Assembly: GCA_965221625.1 (NCBI GenBank)
Contig: OZ244903.1
Location: forward strand, 1,302,001 to 1,366,000
Reading direction: 5' to 3'
Source of the DNA: Bin127 sp965221625
GTDB taxonomy: Bacteria > Chloroflexota > Dehalococcoidia > Lucifugimonadales > Lucifugimonadaceae
DNA length: 64,000 bases
In this document: one piece after another, positions 26,144 through 34,805 of the stretch
Layout: the number at the start of each line of letters is the position of its first letter
Numbering within the stretch: position 1 is the first letter of the stretch
Notes under the pieces: generated by a model
Told to the model about the DNA's origin: nothing
Databases searched by the model: none
Seen by the model: the letters and a program-made list of their open reading frames with translations, nothing else
Made by a program: the position numbers and the translations under genes

Positions 26144-26161
26144 TGCCAAACTTCGTTGGCA
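26144..26161. terminator. Hairpin between convergent SDR and ThuA genes
   Basis: TGCCAA-ACTTCG-TTGGCA is a perfect 6-bp stem followed by an A run on the plus strand (a T run on the minus strand), in the 32-bp gap between convergent genes. Confidence 0.45.
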
Positions 26162-26168
26162 AAAGGCA

Positions 26169-26801
26169 TCAGCAGACGTATTCGACGCTGTTCAATATGA
26201 GTCTCTGGAACTGCGGTTGTTCTTGGCTCGAACCGGCGTGACCTAGAGCGATGTTCGCTACCTTGCCGTCACCGTATTGGTGGGACCAGCCCAAAGGCTT
26301 CTCTTCATCTTCCACGATGCCGTGCATGAAGACGTCGATACCCGGTTGGATGTCTAAACCGCAGTAACACTCGTCATAGGTCCAGAACGACTCTTGAACG
26401 CCGTCGGCTAGGGGATGGTTCGGATTGCTTACGAAGACTTCGAACCAGCCAAAGGGTGGATGCCAACTCTCACCCAAGACCCAACCGCCGCCGGTAATCT
26501 TCTTCATCTCTGGCCATTCGGGAGCCGATGCTGCCGAGATGTGCACGGAGACCAAACCGCCGCCGGTCCAAACATAACCCATCAATCCGTCTCGTTGCGG
26601 TTCAGTCAGATCGTTGTCGGTCATCTCCTGTCGCAAGGTATTGAGCACGATAGCGTCGTAACTCGAAAGGTTTCCGGTGAGTTCTTCCGCCGACTCGGAG
26701 ACGGTAACGTCGTGTCCGGCTTCGCCCAGAAACTCGGTCATCACCGGAGTAGTTTCCTCATATGGATGCCGGCCGCCGGTCAAGAGGAGTAGGTTCGCCA
26801 T
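26169..26801 (-). CDS. ThuA-domain protein
   Basis: A 210-aa protein of the ThuA (trehalose-utilisation) family, which has a class I glutamine amidotransferase-like fold without the nucleophilic Cys. Typical blocks are LLLTGGRHPYEETTPV near the start, 'YDAIVLNT' and 'LGHAGSSQEQPQFQRLILNSVEYV' at the C-terminus. The biochemical role of the family is unsettled; many members lie near sugar-oxidoreductase genes. The ATG at 26801 is preferred over a GTG at 26822. No signal peptide, so cytoplasmic. Confidence 0.8.
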   Translation of the reverse strand: MANLLLLTGGRHPYEETTPVMTEFLGEAGHDVTVSESAEELTGNLSSYDAIVLNTLRQEMTDNDLTEPQRDGLMGYVWTGGGLVSVHISAASAPEWPEMKKITGGGWVLGESWHPPFGWFEVFVSNPNHPLADGVQESFWTYDECYCGLDIQPGIDVFMHGIVEDEEKPLGWSHQYGDGKVANIALGHAGSSQEQPQFQRLILNSVEYVC

Positions 26802-26902
26802 GGTTGCATCGCTCCGTCGCACTCATTGTCTTAATCGATGCCTGAATGATATCCGCTGCAGAGTTGGTGTCCCCAAAAGGAATATCGTTACGTGCAGGTA
26901 GG

Positions 26903-27928
26903 TTACGTGAACCGCCAATCGCGCGCAAAAGCCTCCATTTGGACGAAGTTCTTGCCTTCGCGTCGCACTTTGGCGAAGGGTTTGAATCCGGCATTTTCGA
27001 AAGATTTCTGGGCACGTCGGTTTGATGCCAACGTGTGGAGATAGAGTCTACGCAGCTCCAAAGATTCGAACGCGTGCGCGAGAAGCGTACGGGTGGCGTC
27101 GGCACCGTATCCCTTGTCCCAGTAGTTGCGTTCGCCGATCATGATGCCGAACTCTGCTTGACGCCGGTACTCGTCAAGGTCGTAGCACATGCAGTTGCCG
27201 ATATGATTGCCCGTTTCGTCCTCAATGGCGAACTTGATTGAATTGCTTCTCCGCAGTCGAAGGTCTTCTTGGTAGGCGCGTTCGTAGTCGATGAAGGACA
27301 TCCCAATTGGCGTCGCGGCATCGAGTTCTGACAGCAAAGGATCGGTGCGCCAACAGTAGTCTCGCCACGCGTCTTCGACGCGCTTGGATCGAAGCGTAAC
27401 TAGCTCGCCTTTGATGCGGATAGCGTCGCGCGTCGCGCGTAGGCGACGGTACACGTGCGCAGCGGCCGCTGCAACCTTGGCTTCGCTGTTGAAAGTTAAC
27501 CGGTTTACGGCGTCGTCGATATCTACCCAAAGCGCGACGTCGTATTCGTGATCGTGCAAATCGACGTGTCCGCCTTGCGATTCCATAAGGAACCAATAGA
27601 CCGTCTTTTTGATTTTTAGATTCGCTCGCGGGTCGTCTCGCTCGCTTCGTCTGGGATCGTCGATCGATCGGACGAAGGAATATTGTGTTTCGTCGACGGT
27701 TGACACCAAAGAGACTTTCAAACCGGTTTCTTCTTGCACCTCGCGGATCGCCGTCTCCTCGACCGATTCGCCGTCGTCAGGAGTTCCTTTAGGCAGTGCC
27801 CAAAGATTTTCTCCGAGCCGACCGACTATTGCCACTTCCACCCGTTCATCGTTGGTTGCGCGCACCACGACGCCACCTGCTGACCAACGAGAGACCGTTT
27901 TCATCGCCTGGGGTTTGAATACGTTCAT
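26903..27928 (-). CDS. Nudix hydrolase-GNAT acetyltransferase fusion
   Basis: A 341-aa two-domain protein with ATG start. Residues 15-165 form a Nudix domain with a complete box: G48-x5-E54-x7-REVQEETGL, the magnesium-binding helix. Residues 170-341 resemble a RimJ/RimL-type GNAT acetyltransferase (LVTLRSKRVEDA, FGIMIGERNYWDKGYGADATRTLLAHAFESLELRRLYLHTLASNRRAQKSFENAGF); the GYG...T stretch is the acetyl-CoA loop. One polypeptide could therefore hydrolyse a nucleoside diphosphate derivative and acetylate an amine. Whether the two activities share a pathway is unknown. Solitary gene, divergent from korA. Confidence 0.85.
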   Translation of the reverse strand: MNVFKPQAMKTVSRWSAGGVVVRATNDERVEVAIVGRLGENLWALPKGTPDDGESVEETAIREVQEETGLKVSLVSTVDETQYSFVRSIDDPRRSERDDPRANLKIKKTVYWFLMESQGGHVDLHDHEYDVALWVDIDDAVNRLTFNSEAKVAAAAAHVYRRLRATRDAIRIKGELVTLRSKRVEDAWRDYCWRTDPLLSELDAATPIGMSFIDYERAYQEDLRLRRSNSIKFAIEDETGNHIGNCMCYDLDEYRRQAEFGIMIGERNYWDKGYGADATRTLLAHAFESLELRRLYLHTLASNRRAQKSFENAGFKPFAKVRREGKNFVQMEAFARDWRFT

Positions 27929-28044
27929 CGGGTCGCTGCAGCCTTCCGTGAGCGATTTTAACGCACCTGCTTTGAGGCTCCAGCGGTGCGATCACCTGCG
28001 CAACACCCACGCGCGTATCATGTAGTTAAAGCAATATTCAGCAC

Positions 28045-28075
28045 GGTGCGTCAGTTCCAATTACGCACCTAAAAT
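28045..28075 (+). promoter_or_regulatory. Inverted repeat and -10 before korA
   Basis: GGTGCGT (28045-28051) and ACGCACC (28063-28069) form a perfect 7-bp inverted repeat around an 11-base centre, directly abutting TAAAAT (28070-28075), a -10-like sequence about 24 bases before the ATG at 28099. The repeat would overlap the -35 zone, as an operator might. Confidence 0.4.
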
Positions 28076-28098
28076 GGGGGCAATTACCGTCAACAACG

Positions 28099-29838
28099 AT
28101 GTCTGACAACCATAGCCAGGACTTTGTCATCAGATTTGCCGGCGAAGGTGGGCAGGGATTGGTTACTTCCGCCGACGCGATGGCCAGAGCCGCTGCCAAC
28201 GCCGGATATTACGTCTCCACATTCTCGACTTTCCCGTCCCAAATCATGGGCGGGCCAGCGTCATCACAGGTCCGGATATCCACTACGCCGGTTCTGAGTT
28301 CCGGCAACAACGTTGACGTGTTGGTAACTCTCGACGAGTACGCGTACGAGAACCATAGGGAAGATCTGTCAGATAACGGAGTTGCCATTTATAACTCTGG
28401 GGAGTTTCAACTACCCGAAGGCGGTCAATACTTCGGCATCGACGCCGACGAGTTGGCAAAATCGACTGGCAACGCGCGGGCTGCCAACATGGTTACGATC
28501 GGTGCGGTCGCCAACCTAATCGGCTTCTCACTCGAGGAGATCGACGCGTTCATCACCGCGAGATTCACCCGGGGTCGAGAAAACGACGAAGAGATCATTG
28601 TTTCGAACAAACAGGCGATACGCCTTGGCGCAGACGTTGCGGAGAGCAGCGGCTTCTCCGTTGGGAATCTCGCCGAACCTTCGCCGCCCGACTATGAACA
28701 GGTGATGATCACCGGCAACGCTGCACTTGCGCTCGGTGCGATGACTGCCGGGGTCGACTTCTACGTGGGTTATCCGATATCGCCGGCAACGACGATCCTC
28801 GTCTGGATGGAGCAAAACCTAATCGGTAAGGGTAGATTCGCGCACCAAGTCTCATCCGAGATTGAAGCGATAGCGGCCATCGTCGGTGCCGGATATGCCG
28901 GCAAGAAGTCGATGACTGCAACCGCTGGTCCCGGTATTTCACTCATGGGCGAAGGTATCGGATTGGCGTGGATGGCCGAGATACCGTGCGTCGTGGTCGA
29001 CGTGCAACGAGGCGGTCCGTCTACCGGTTTGCCGACGAAGTCAGAGCAGAGCGACCTTTTTGCTTGCATGCACCCTGGGCACGGCGACCTCACAATACCA
29101 ATTCTGGCTCCGGGTTCTGTTGAAGAGTGTTTCGAAGCTGGAGTTTTGGGCGTCAACTGGGCGGAACGCTATCAAGGGCCAGTCATCGTCATGAGTGAGT
29201 TCGGGCAAGCGGAGAAGGGCGAAAACATCCGCAAACCAGATCTCTCCCAGGTCAACGTTGAGCGACGAACCATCTACAACGGCAGCAACGGTTACGCGCG
29301 ATACGAGTCGTGGGGCGAAAACGGGCTCTCGCCGATGCCGATACCCGGCGGCCCGGGAGCTTACGTGGCCAATGGTTCGGAGCACGATGAGATCGGTGAT
29401 ACGACTCATTTGCCGCGTCACCACATCCGCATGACAGAGCGACGTTTCAAGAAGCTCGAGCTGCTCAATGATGCGCCCTACGAGATTGAGGACGAAGACT
29501 CGATTGCGGTCATCATGTCCTGGGGATCGTCAAAAGGTCCGGCGCGGGAGGCGTACGAGGCATTGAAGGCAGAAGGCGTCGACGTCGGATGGATCTACTC
29601 GATGGCACTGAACCCATTGCCTGAATCGGTGAAAGACGCGCTCGGAAGAGCGAACTTGGTGATTGTCCCCGAGCTCAACTACATGGGTCAATGGTCGGCA
29701 ATCCTGAGACAGCACGGATTCCGAGCGGAGTCAGTAACCCAGTACACCGGACTGCCATTCAAGCCGGTCACGTTGATTGAGCGCATCGGCGCAAGGATCG
29801 AAGAGATTAGCGCAGCTAGAGGAGTCGTTGCGGCATGA
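28099..29838 (+). CDS. korA: 2-oxoacid:ferredoxin oxidoreductase, fused gamma-alpha subunit
   Basis: A 579-aa cytoplasmic subunit combining the gamma domain (residues 8-185, RFAGEGGQGLVTSADAMARA and STFPSQIMGGPASSQVRI) and the alpha domain (from about 200, 'GNAALALGAMTAGVDFYVGYPISPATTI', then 'TATAGPGISLMGEGIGLAWMAEIPCVVVDVQRGGPSTGLPTKSEQSDL'). With the beta subunit it oxidatively decarboxylates a 2-oxoacid (probably 2-oxoglutarate) to the acyl-CoA, reducing ferredoxin. The C-terminal domain (SWGSSKGPAREAYEALKAEG) is as in KorA. The following beta gene starts inside its stop codon (ATGA). Confidence 0.93.
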   Translation: MSDNHSQDFVIRFAGEGGQGLVTSADAMARAAANAGYYVSTFSTFPSQIMGGPASSQVRISTTPVLSSGNNVDVLVTLDEYAYENHREDLSDNGVAIYNSGEFQLPEGGQYFGIDADELAKSTGNARAANMVTIGAVANLIGFSLEEIDAFITARFTRGRENDEEIIVSNKQAIRLGADVAESSGFSVGNLAEPSPPDYEQVMITGNAALALGAMTAGVDFYVGYPISPATTILVWMEQNLIGKGRFAHQVSSEIEAIAAIVGAGYAGKKSMTATAGPGISLMGEGIGLAWMAEIPCVVVDVQRGGPSTGLPTKSEQSDLFACMHPGHGDLTIPILAPGSVEECFEAGVLGVNWAERYQGPVIVMSEFGQAEKGENIRKPDLSQVNVERRTIYNGSNGYARYESWGENGLSPMPIPGGPGAYVANGSEHDEIGDTTHLPRHHIRMTERRFKKLELLNDAPYEIEDEDSIAVIMSWGSSKGPAREAYEALKAEGVDVGWIYSMALNPLPESVKDALGRANLVIVPELNYMGQWSAILRQHGFRAESVTQYTGLPFKPVTLIERIGARIEEISAARGVVAA

Positions 29839-30698
29839 GCAAACGCAATCCAGAGTATGACTTCGTTTGGTGCCCTGGTTGCGGAGATTTCGGTGTGCGG
29901 CGTGCCCTTGAGTGGGCAGTTGAGAGACACGTCGCCGAACATGAGATTCCGCAATCGAACTACGTGATTGTCGCCGGTATCGGTTGCTCCGGCAACATGG
30001 TCCACCTATTGGAGGGGGATCAACCGTTTGGCATCCACGGGATACACGGTCGAACATTGCCCCTGTCGCTGGGCATCAAAATGGGTCGCCCGGAGCTGCA
30101 AACCGTGGTGGTGGCTGGTGACGGTGATTTTCTTGCGATCGGTGGAGAACACATCGGGCCGGCAGCGCAAAGAAACGTTGACGTTACCTGCGTCGTTATG
30201 GACAACGGTGTGTATGGCCTTACCAAAGGGCAATCGTCACCGACGACTGAGATGGGCGTGAAAACCAGCTCAACGCCTTACGGCAAGATCGAGTCGCAAA
30301 TGATGCCGCTCAAGTATTACTTGACCCTCGGTGTTTCCTACATCGCTTCACATTACTCGAGCAAGCCGCGCGACCTCGCTGACGTAATCCAAGATGCCAT
30401 GAACCACAAGGGCTTCTCAATCGTGCACGTTCAGTCGCCGTGCACGACGTACAACGACACCTACGACATCCTCAAAGGCAACCGTCGGCTTGGCATTCCA
30501 GGCATTGCATGGGAAGTCCCCGAGGATCATGATCCTTCGAGTCGCCAATCCGCTGAAGATCTACTTGAACGACCTGGTATCCCCCTCGGCATCGTCTACA
30601 GAGAAGAACGACCGACGCTTCAGGATCGGATCGACTCTATCGTCGACGAGCAGCCAGAACGCCAGTCGGCTGACATCCTCGCATCGTACGCGCTTTAG
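29835..30698 (+). CDS. korB: 2-oxoacid:ferredoxin oxidoreductase, beta subunit
   Basis: The 287-aa thiamine-diphosphate-binding subunit. Cys residues for the iron-sulfur cluster are in WCPGCGDFG (near the start), GIGCSGN and later SPCTTYN. The thiamine motif begins with VAGDGDFLAIGGEH and ends VVMDNGVYGLTKGQ. TKGQ and the overall length favour the 2-oxoglutarate type over pyruvate, but the substrate needs testing. It overlaps korA by four bases and is followed by a perfect hairpin at 30701-30719. Confidence 0.93.
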   Translation: MSKRNPEYDFVWCPGCGDFGVRRALEWAVERHVAEHEIPQSNYVIVAGIGCSGNMVHLLEGDQPFGIHGIHGRTLPLSLGIKMGRPELQTVVVAGDGDFLAIGGEHIGPAAQRNVDVTCVVMDNGVYGLTKGQSSPTTEMGVKTSSTPYGKIESQMMPLKYYLTLGVSYIASHYSSKPRDLADVIQDAMNHKGFSIVHVQSPCTTYNDTYDILKGNRRLGIPGIAWEVPEDHDPSSRQSAEDLLERPGIPLGIVYREERPTLQDRIDSIVDEQPERQSADILASYAL

Positions 30699-30700
30699 TC

Positions 30701-30719
30701 CTGCGACTCGTCGTCGCAG
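30701..30719 (+). terminator. Hairpin after korB
   Basis: CTGCGAC-TCGTC-GTCGCAG is a perfect 7-bp stem two bases after the korB stop. There is no U tract, so termination efficiency is uncertain. Confidence 0.5.
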
Positions 30720-30740
30720 TGTTGGATATCGGTGCTACGC

Positions 30741-30965
30741 ATGTCGACGCGCCCGATTCAGTACGACGAGATGTCTGATCGCATCCGCATTTGGCAGGAC
30801 GCGGTGAACGACAGTCTCGTGCTACCGGCTGTTGAAGAGCGGATTAGAGCGGGACTGATTCGTCCTGCTTTTCGGCAGCCAACTCGTCGTCATCGCCGAA
30901 GAGATCGAGATCGCCGTCGCCGGCGAGTTGGTGCGAGTTTCGGCGATGAAATCGGACACTCTTGA
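30741..30965 (+). pseudogene. Possible gene remnant running into the antisense of plsY
   Basis: An ATG at 30741 opens a 74-codon frame. Its first 40 codons (STRPIQYDEMSDRIRIWQDA..., residues 2 onward) have the G/C-ending codon pattern and composition of a normal protein. From about residue 47 the frame is simply the complement of plsY's acidic tail and becomes an Arg-rich run. This suggests the 5' end of a lost gene. I do not recognise it, and it may be an accident. Confidence 0.25.
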
Positions 30966-31533
30966 GCAATACCGCAAGTGCGATCAAGGTTACGCCGATG
31001 TACAGCAACAGGTTTTCAGTTCGCTGAGCGTCCGGACCTAAGAAGACGATGGCGAGCAGCAACAGTGTCCAGCCGGTAATCCCGGCTTGCAGTGAAGGGT
31101 GTGCGAACTTGTGGCGCAACGGTGGCACCCCGAAAGCGATGGCTACAACTGTTGCCGGTATTGCGTACCAGTGAAATGTGGCCACGACCACGCCTCCTAA
31201 GCTAGCGACTCCGTCGCCGCCGCGGAACTTGGTGGCCGGTGAGAACCAGTGTCCGAGGATGACTCCCACTGACGGAAGCAACACCCAAACACCTTCTAAC
31301 CCGAATGTCAACCGCGCCATAAGTATCGTGGCAATGCCTTTCGCCACGTCGATCATGAAGACGACGAATCCAGTCTTTCGGTTGACCGCCTTCCAAACGT
31401 TTGTAGCACCGGCTTGGCGAGAGCCAACCTTGAAGATGTTGATGCCCTGAGCCCGAGCCGCAATGTACGCGGTCGGGAACGCGCCAAGCAGGAACGCCCC
31501 GAGGAAGGCGTAAACGATGTTGCTAACGTCCAT
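30844..31533 (-). CDS. plsY: Glycerol-3-phosphate acyltransferase PlsY
   Basis: A 229-aa membrane acyltransferase that adds an acyl chain from acyl-phosphate to glycerol-3-phosphate, the first step of phospholipid synthesis. Hydrophobic segments alternate with the three PlsY motifs. Motif 1 reads GSRQAGATNVWK where GSGNxGATN is usual; motif 3 reads RGGDGVASLGG where GGKGVAT is usual, so the Lys is Asp. These deviations are odd but the protein is otherwise full length. A charged acidic tail (GDGDLDLFGDDDEL) extends beyond the usual C-terminus. Convergent with korB. Confidence 0.85.
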   Translation of the reverse strand: MDVSNIVYAFLGAFLLGAFPTAYIAARAQGINIFKVGSRQAGATNVWKAVNRKTGFVVFMIDVAKGIATILMARLTFGLEGVWVLLPSVGVILGHWFSPATKFRGGDGVASLGGVVVATFHWYAIPATVVAIAFGVPPLRHKFAHPSLQAGITGWTLLLLAIVFLGPDAQRTENLLLYIGVTLIALAVLLKSVRFHRRNSHQLAGDGDLDLFGDDDELAAEKQDESVPL

Positions 31534-31600
31534 CTCGTTGAGCTGGGATTCTGTTATGAAAGTTTAGCATCGGTATGAATGCCTAATTCAACCTCACGTT

Positions 31601-32863
31601 GTGCCATCAGAAATCTCCAAGAGACGTCCGAACCGATTGCAACTCGGGATCGCACACCTGAGTCGCACCATTGCAGCTGTTGAACTGCGCAAATTCCTTG
31701 TCGGCACCATCTTCTGGAGCGTGGGCCATCAGATGGTGACGGTCACGCAGACCTACATCATTTTCGACATCACGCAATCGGAGCTGCAACTCGCCATCCT
31801 CGGTGCCGCCGTGACTTCTTCTTCCATTGCCATGTCGGTCGTTGGGGGGATACTTGCGGATCGCGTCGGACGGAAGTCGCTGCTCCTATCGGGGTCCGTC
31901 ATGACGACTGTATCAATGCTCACGATTGGCGTTCTCATGGTGACGGGCAACATCCAGCCATGGCACATCCAGGTTGCCGGTGCCGTCGGCGGCGCGGCAC
32001 TGGCGATCGACTGGACAGCGAGGTTCTCGCTATTGCCGACGATGGTCGACCGCAACATTCTGCCGCGTGCGGTCTCGTTCGATCTCTCGATCTTCAATCT
32101 CGGCAGGTTGGTAACTCCGTTGGCGTGGGGTTGGATCGTTTCGAAGTGGGGTTACGAATGGACTTATTTCGTGATTGCGACGCTGATGACCATCAACTTT
32201 GCGATTGTTGCAACCTACCGACCAATCATCGCGACGACTTCATCAAAAGGACACGCGATCTGGAGCGAGGTGACGGAGATTACTGGCGTCGTAAGGAGGA
32301 ACCCGATACTCGGCGGCAATCTTGTCTACACCGTAATGAACGCGTTCGTGATGGGCGGCTTCATATATCTGCTTACGCCAATATCCGCACAGGTTTTTGG
32401 CGTGGGACCGGTGGAGTTCAGTCGACTTTTCGCGATGATCGCCCTGGGTGCCTTTATTGCAGGGTTGGGTCTTGGTTTCAGTGGCGGTGTGAAACGTGCC
32501 GGTTTGGCATTGATCGCGACCAATTTCATGGCGGCTGGATTCACGGTAGCCTTTGCCTTTTCGCCAACGTTGAACCTTGGTTACGCATTCGCATTCCTCT
32601 TCGGGTTCGTGAATGCGGTTCACGTCGGTCTGGGTAATATTGCGCTGCAGATGTCGATTACCGAAAACGTGCGGGGCAGGTTAGCGGGGGTTTATGAACT
32701 GGCGTGGGCAGGGTTCCCTGCCGGTGGTTTCTTCTTCCCTGCGATTGCCGGTTTCTTGGGACCGACCTCAGCACTGGCATTCGGTGGGCTATTCCTAGTT
32801 TTCATCAACAGTTCCGTTGCAGTCTTGAATCCGACGTTACGACGCCTGAAGATGCGCGTTTGA
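31601..32863 (+). CDS. MFS transporter (EntS/MFS_3-type), paralog 1
   Basis: A 420-aa membrane transporter with about twelve hydrophobic segments, starting at GTG. The loop between helices 2 and 3 has GGILADRVGRKSLLL, the MFS GxxxDRxGR/K signature. It most resembles the MFS_3 branch (EntS-like exporters). The N-terminal tail is basic. The next gene encodes a paralog of exactly the same length, so the pair arose by tandem duplication. The substrate is unknown; export of a small organic compound is likely for this branch. Confidence 0.87.
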   Translation: MPSEISKRRPNRLQLGIAHLSRTIAAVELRKFLVGTIFWSVGHQMVTVTQTYIIFDITQSELQLAILGAAVTSSSIAMSVVGGILADRVGRKSLLLSGSVMTTVSMLTIGVLMVTGNIQPWHIQVAGAVGGAALAIDWTARFSLLPTMVDRNILPRAVSFDLSIFNLGRLVTPLAWGWIVSKWGYEWTYFVIATLMTINFAIVATYRPIIATTSSKGHAIWSEVTEITGVVRRNPILGGNLVYTVMNAFVMGGFIYLLTPISAQVFGVGPVEFSRLFAMIALGAFIAGLGLGFSGGVKRAGLALIATNFMAAGFTVAFAFSPTLNLGYAFAFLFGFVNAVHVGLGNIALQMSITENVRGRLAGVYELAWAGFPAGGFFFPAIAGFLGPTSALAFGGLFLVFINSSVAVLNPTLRRLKMRV

Positions 32864-32962
32864 TTGTGGCGGCAATTCGGTGGAACTTGCGGCAAAGGGT
32901 ATGACACCCGAGTAACTGGCTGCGAGCGGTGTGATCCGAACCAAAACCGTAGATTGATTCCC

Positions 32963-34225
32963 ATGCGCATCGAACCCAGCAAACGACGCCCCGGGAAGGT
33001 TCGACTCGGGTTGGTACGCGTTGGAAGAACGATGGGGACGGCTGAACTGCGCAAGCTGCTTCTGGGCACCGCGCTGTGGAGCGTCGGCACGCAGATTGCG
33101 ATGGTTACGCAGACGTTCTACGTATACGAGATTACGGAGTCGGAGTTTCAGTTGGCGATTCTTGGCGCGTCGACGACGCTCGCCATGGTCATCGTACCAA
33201 TCGCCGGCGGCATTCTCGCAGATCGCATAGACTGCAAGACGATTTGGATGATCGGTACGGTGATGACTGGCGTTGCGATGCTCGCGGTCGGGTTCCTTAT
33301 CGCGACCGATCTTGTCGCCGCTTGGCACATACAGCTGGCTGGTGCCATCCAAGGAGCATCGCATGCCATCGTCGGTCCCGCGAGGTTCGCGTTGTTACCT
33401 ACGATGGTGCAGCGGAGCGTACTGCCGCGCGCGGTGTCCTTCGACATGTCGACCTTCAACCTAGGTCGACTGGTGGCACCGGCGATCTGGGGGACGATGT
33501 TGGCGTTCTTGGACTACGAGTGGACCTACTTCGCCGTTACCTTGGTCCTCGGGTTTTGCTTTATCGTCATCGCCACATTTCGACCGATGATCGCCGCCAC
33601 TTCACAGCGGGTCCATCGACTCACTAGCGACATCGGCGAGATCACCAGCATCGTTAGGCGCAACCCGATATTGAACGGCAACCTCATTTTCACGGTCACC
33701 AACGGTTTGGTCGCGGGCGGTTTCATCTACCTGTTGACTCCGGTTGCGGTGCAGGTGTTTGACGCCGGACCGACGGAGTATTCTCAGCTGTTCACGATCG
33801 TAAGCGTAGGGACCTTTGTTGGCACGCTTGCACTCGGATTCAGCGGCGGCATCGGGCGAACCGGCTATGCGTTGTTGGCAACTAACATCATCGCCGCCAT
33901 GTTCGTCACGTCGTTTGCGCTGATGGCTACCATCTCGCCGGCGTACGCCATAACGTTCCTTTATGGGCTGTTCAGCGGGGTGCACACTGGTCTCGTGGGA
34001 ATTGCGCTGCAGACGAACATCTCGCAGAACGTACGGGGGCGGTTAGCCGGGCTCTACGAAATCGCTTGGGCGGGATTCCCGGCTGGAGGGTTCATATTCC
34101 CGGCAATTGCGGGCCTCACCGCGCCTTCGATTGCGCTGGTTATCGCCGGCGTGTTCCTAGCGACAGCCACCGTCGCGATGGCGATGTTGAACCCTCGCCT
34201 ACGTAATCTGGTTACGAAGGTTTGA
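32963..34225 (+). CDS. MFS transporter (EntS/MFS_3-type), paralog 2
   Basis: A 420-aa paralog of the preceding transporter, with equivalent blocks (ELRKLLLGTALWSVGTQIAM; GGILADRIDCKTIWM). The DRxGR signature is degenerate here (DRIDCK). The ATG at 32963 is preferred over an upstream GTG (32864) because it yields the same length and a matching basic N-terminus. It follows paralog 1 by 99 bp. It converges on ccmE with a 19-bp gap. Confidence 0.87.
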   Translation: MRIEPSKRRPGKVRLGLVRVGRTMGTAELRKLLLGTALWSVGTQIAMVTQTFYVYEITESEFQLAILGASTTLAMVIVPIAGGILADRIDCKTIWMIGTVMTGVAMLAVGFLIATDLVAAWHIQLAGAIQGASHAIVGPARFALLPTMVQRSVLPRAVSFDMSTFNLGRLVAPAIWGTMLAFLDYEWTYFAVTLVLGFCFIVIATFRPMIAATSQRVHRLTSDIGEITSIVRRNPILNGNLIFTVTNGLVAGGFIYLLTPVAVQVFDAGPTEYSQLFTIVSVGTFVGTLALGFSGGIGRTGYALLATNIIAAMFVTSFALMATISPAYAITFLYGLFSGVHTGLVGIALQTNISQNVRGRLAGLYEIAWAGFPAGGFIFPAIAGLTAPSIALVIAGVFLATATVAMAMLNPRLRNLVTKV

Positions 34226-34244
34226 AAGGCATCGTAGTGCGCGA

Positions 34245-34796
34245 TTACGCGTCGGGAACGGCGTCGAAGTAGTCAGCTTGGTAGGGCGGTGGATCGATCT
34301 CACCCTCAATTTCCATGCGCTCCTGTTCGGTGAGATACTTCGAAGGGCATCGCACAGTGAGAGTGTCAGCTTGTAGTGTACCGTCCCAATCGACCTTCCC
34401 GTTCAAGATTATCTCCGAATGGTCATTGAAGAACACCTGACCAACCTCTCCGGAGTAGACCACCGGAAGCTCAGAAACGCCACCTTCGTCGCGGATTCGG
34501 AATGTGGCTGTAACTCCGTCCGGCGATTTGATGTAAGAGTCGGGCACCAACTTGCCGATGACCCCGATCGAGTTTTCGTTCACGATTGCAGTGCCGACGA
34601 CATCTTCGACTGACGAATACCTGACAGTCGCCTCATTGAACGCCACGGTTGCCAAGTAGATGACACCGATCAAGAACAAAGCGGCGACAGCGAATACTCG
34701 AACCTTGCCGCTCAGAAGGACGGTGGTTTTGGCACCGCTCTCGGTTGTTGAAACCGGTGAAGAGTGGTTTTCGGGTTGCTCGCCGTTTTCGATCAT
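34245..34796 (-). CDS. ccmE: Cytochrome c maturation protein CcmE, CXXXY type
   Basis: Membrane-anchored haem chaperone, 183 aa. One transmembrane helix (residues 32-51) precedes the OB-fold domain, with the family's 'YSSVEDVVG', 'VIGKLVPDSY' and 'EVGQVFF' blocks. The haem-binding motif, HxxxY in E. coli, is C150-PSK-Y154 here. CxxxY-type CcmE proteins are established from Desulfovibrio and archaea and bind haem covalently through Cys. It takes haem from the CcmABCD complex and passes it to the ligation module, which is not in this window. Last gene of the ccm operon. Confidence 0.92.
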   Translation of the reverse strand: MIENGEQPENHSSPVSTTESGAKTTVLLSGKVRVFAVAALFLIGVIYLATVAFNEATVRYSSVEDVVGTAIVNENSIGVIGKLVPDSYIKSPDGVTATFRIRDEGGVSELPVVYSGEVGQVFFNDHSEIILNGKVDWDGTLQADTLTVRCPSKYLTEQERMEIEGEIDPPPYQADYFDAVPDA

Positions 34797-34805
34797 GTTT
34801 CTAGC

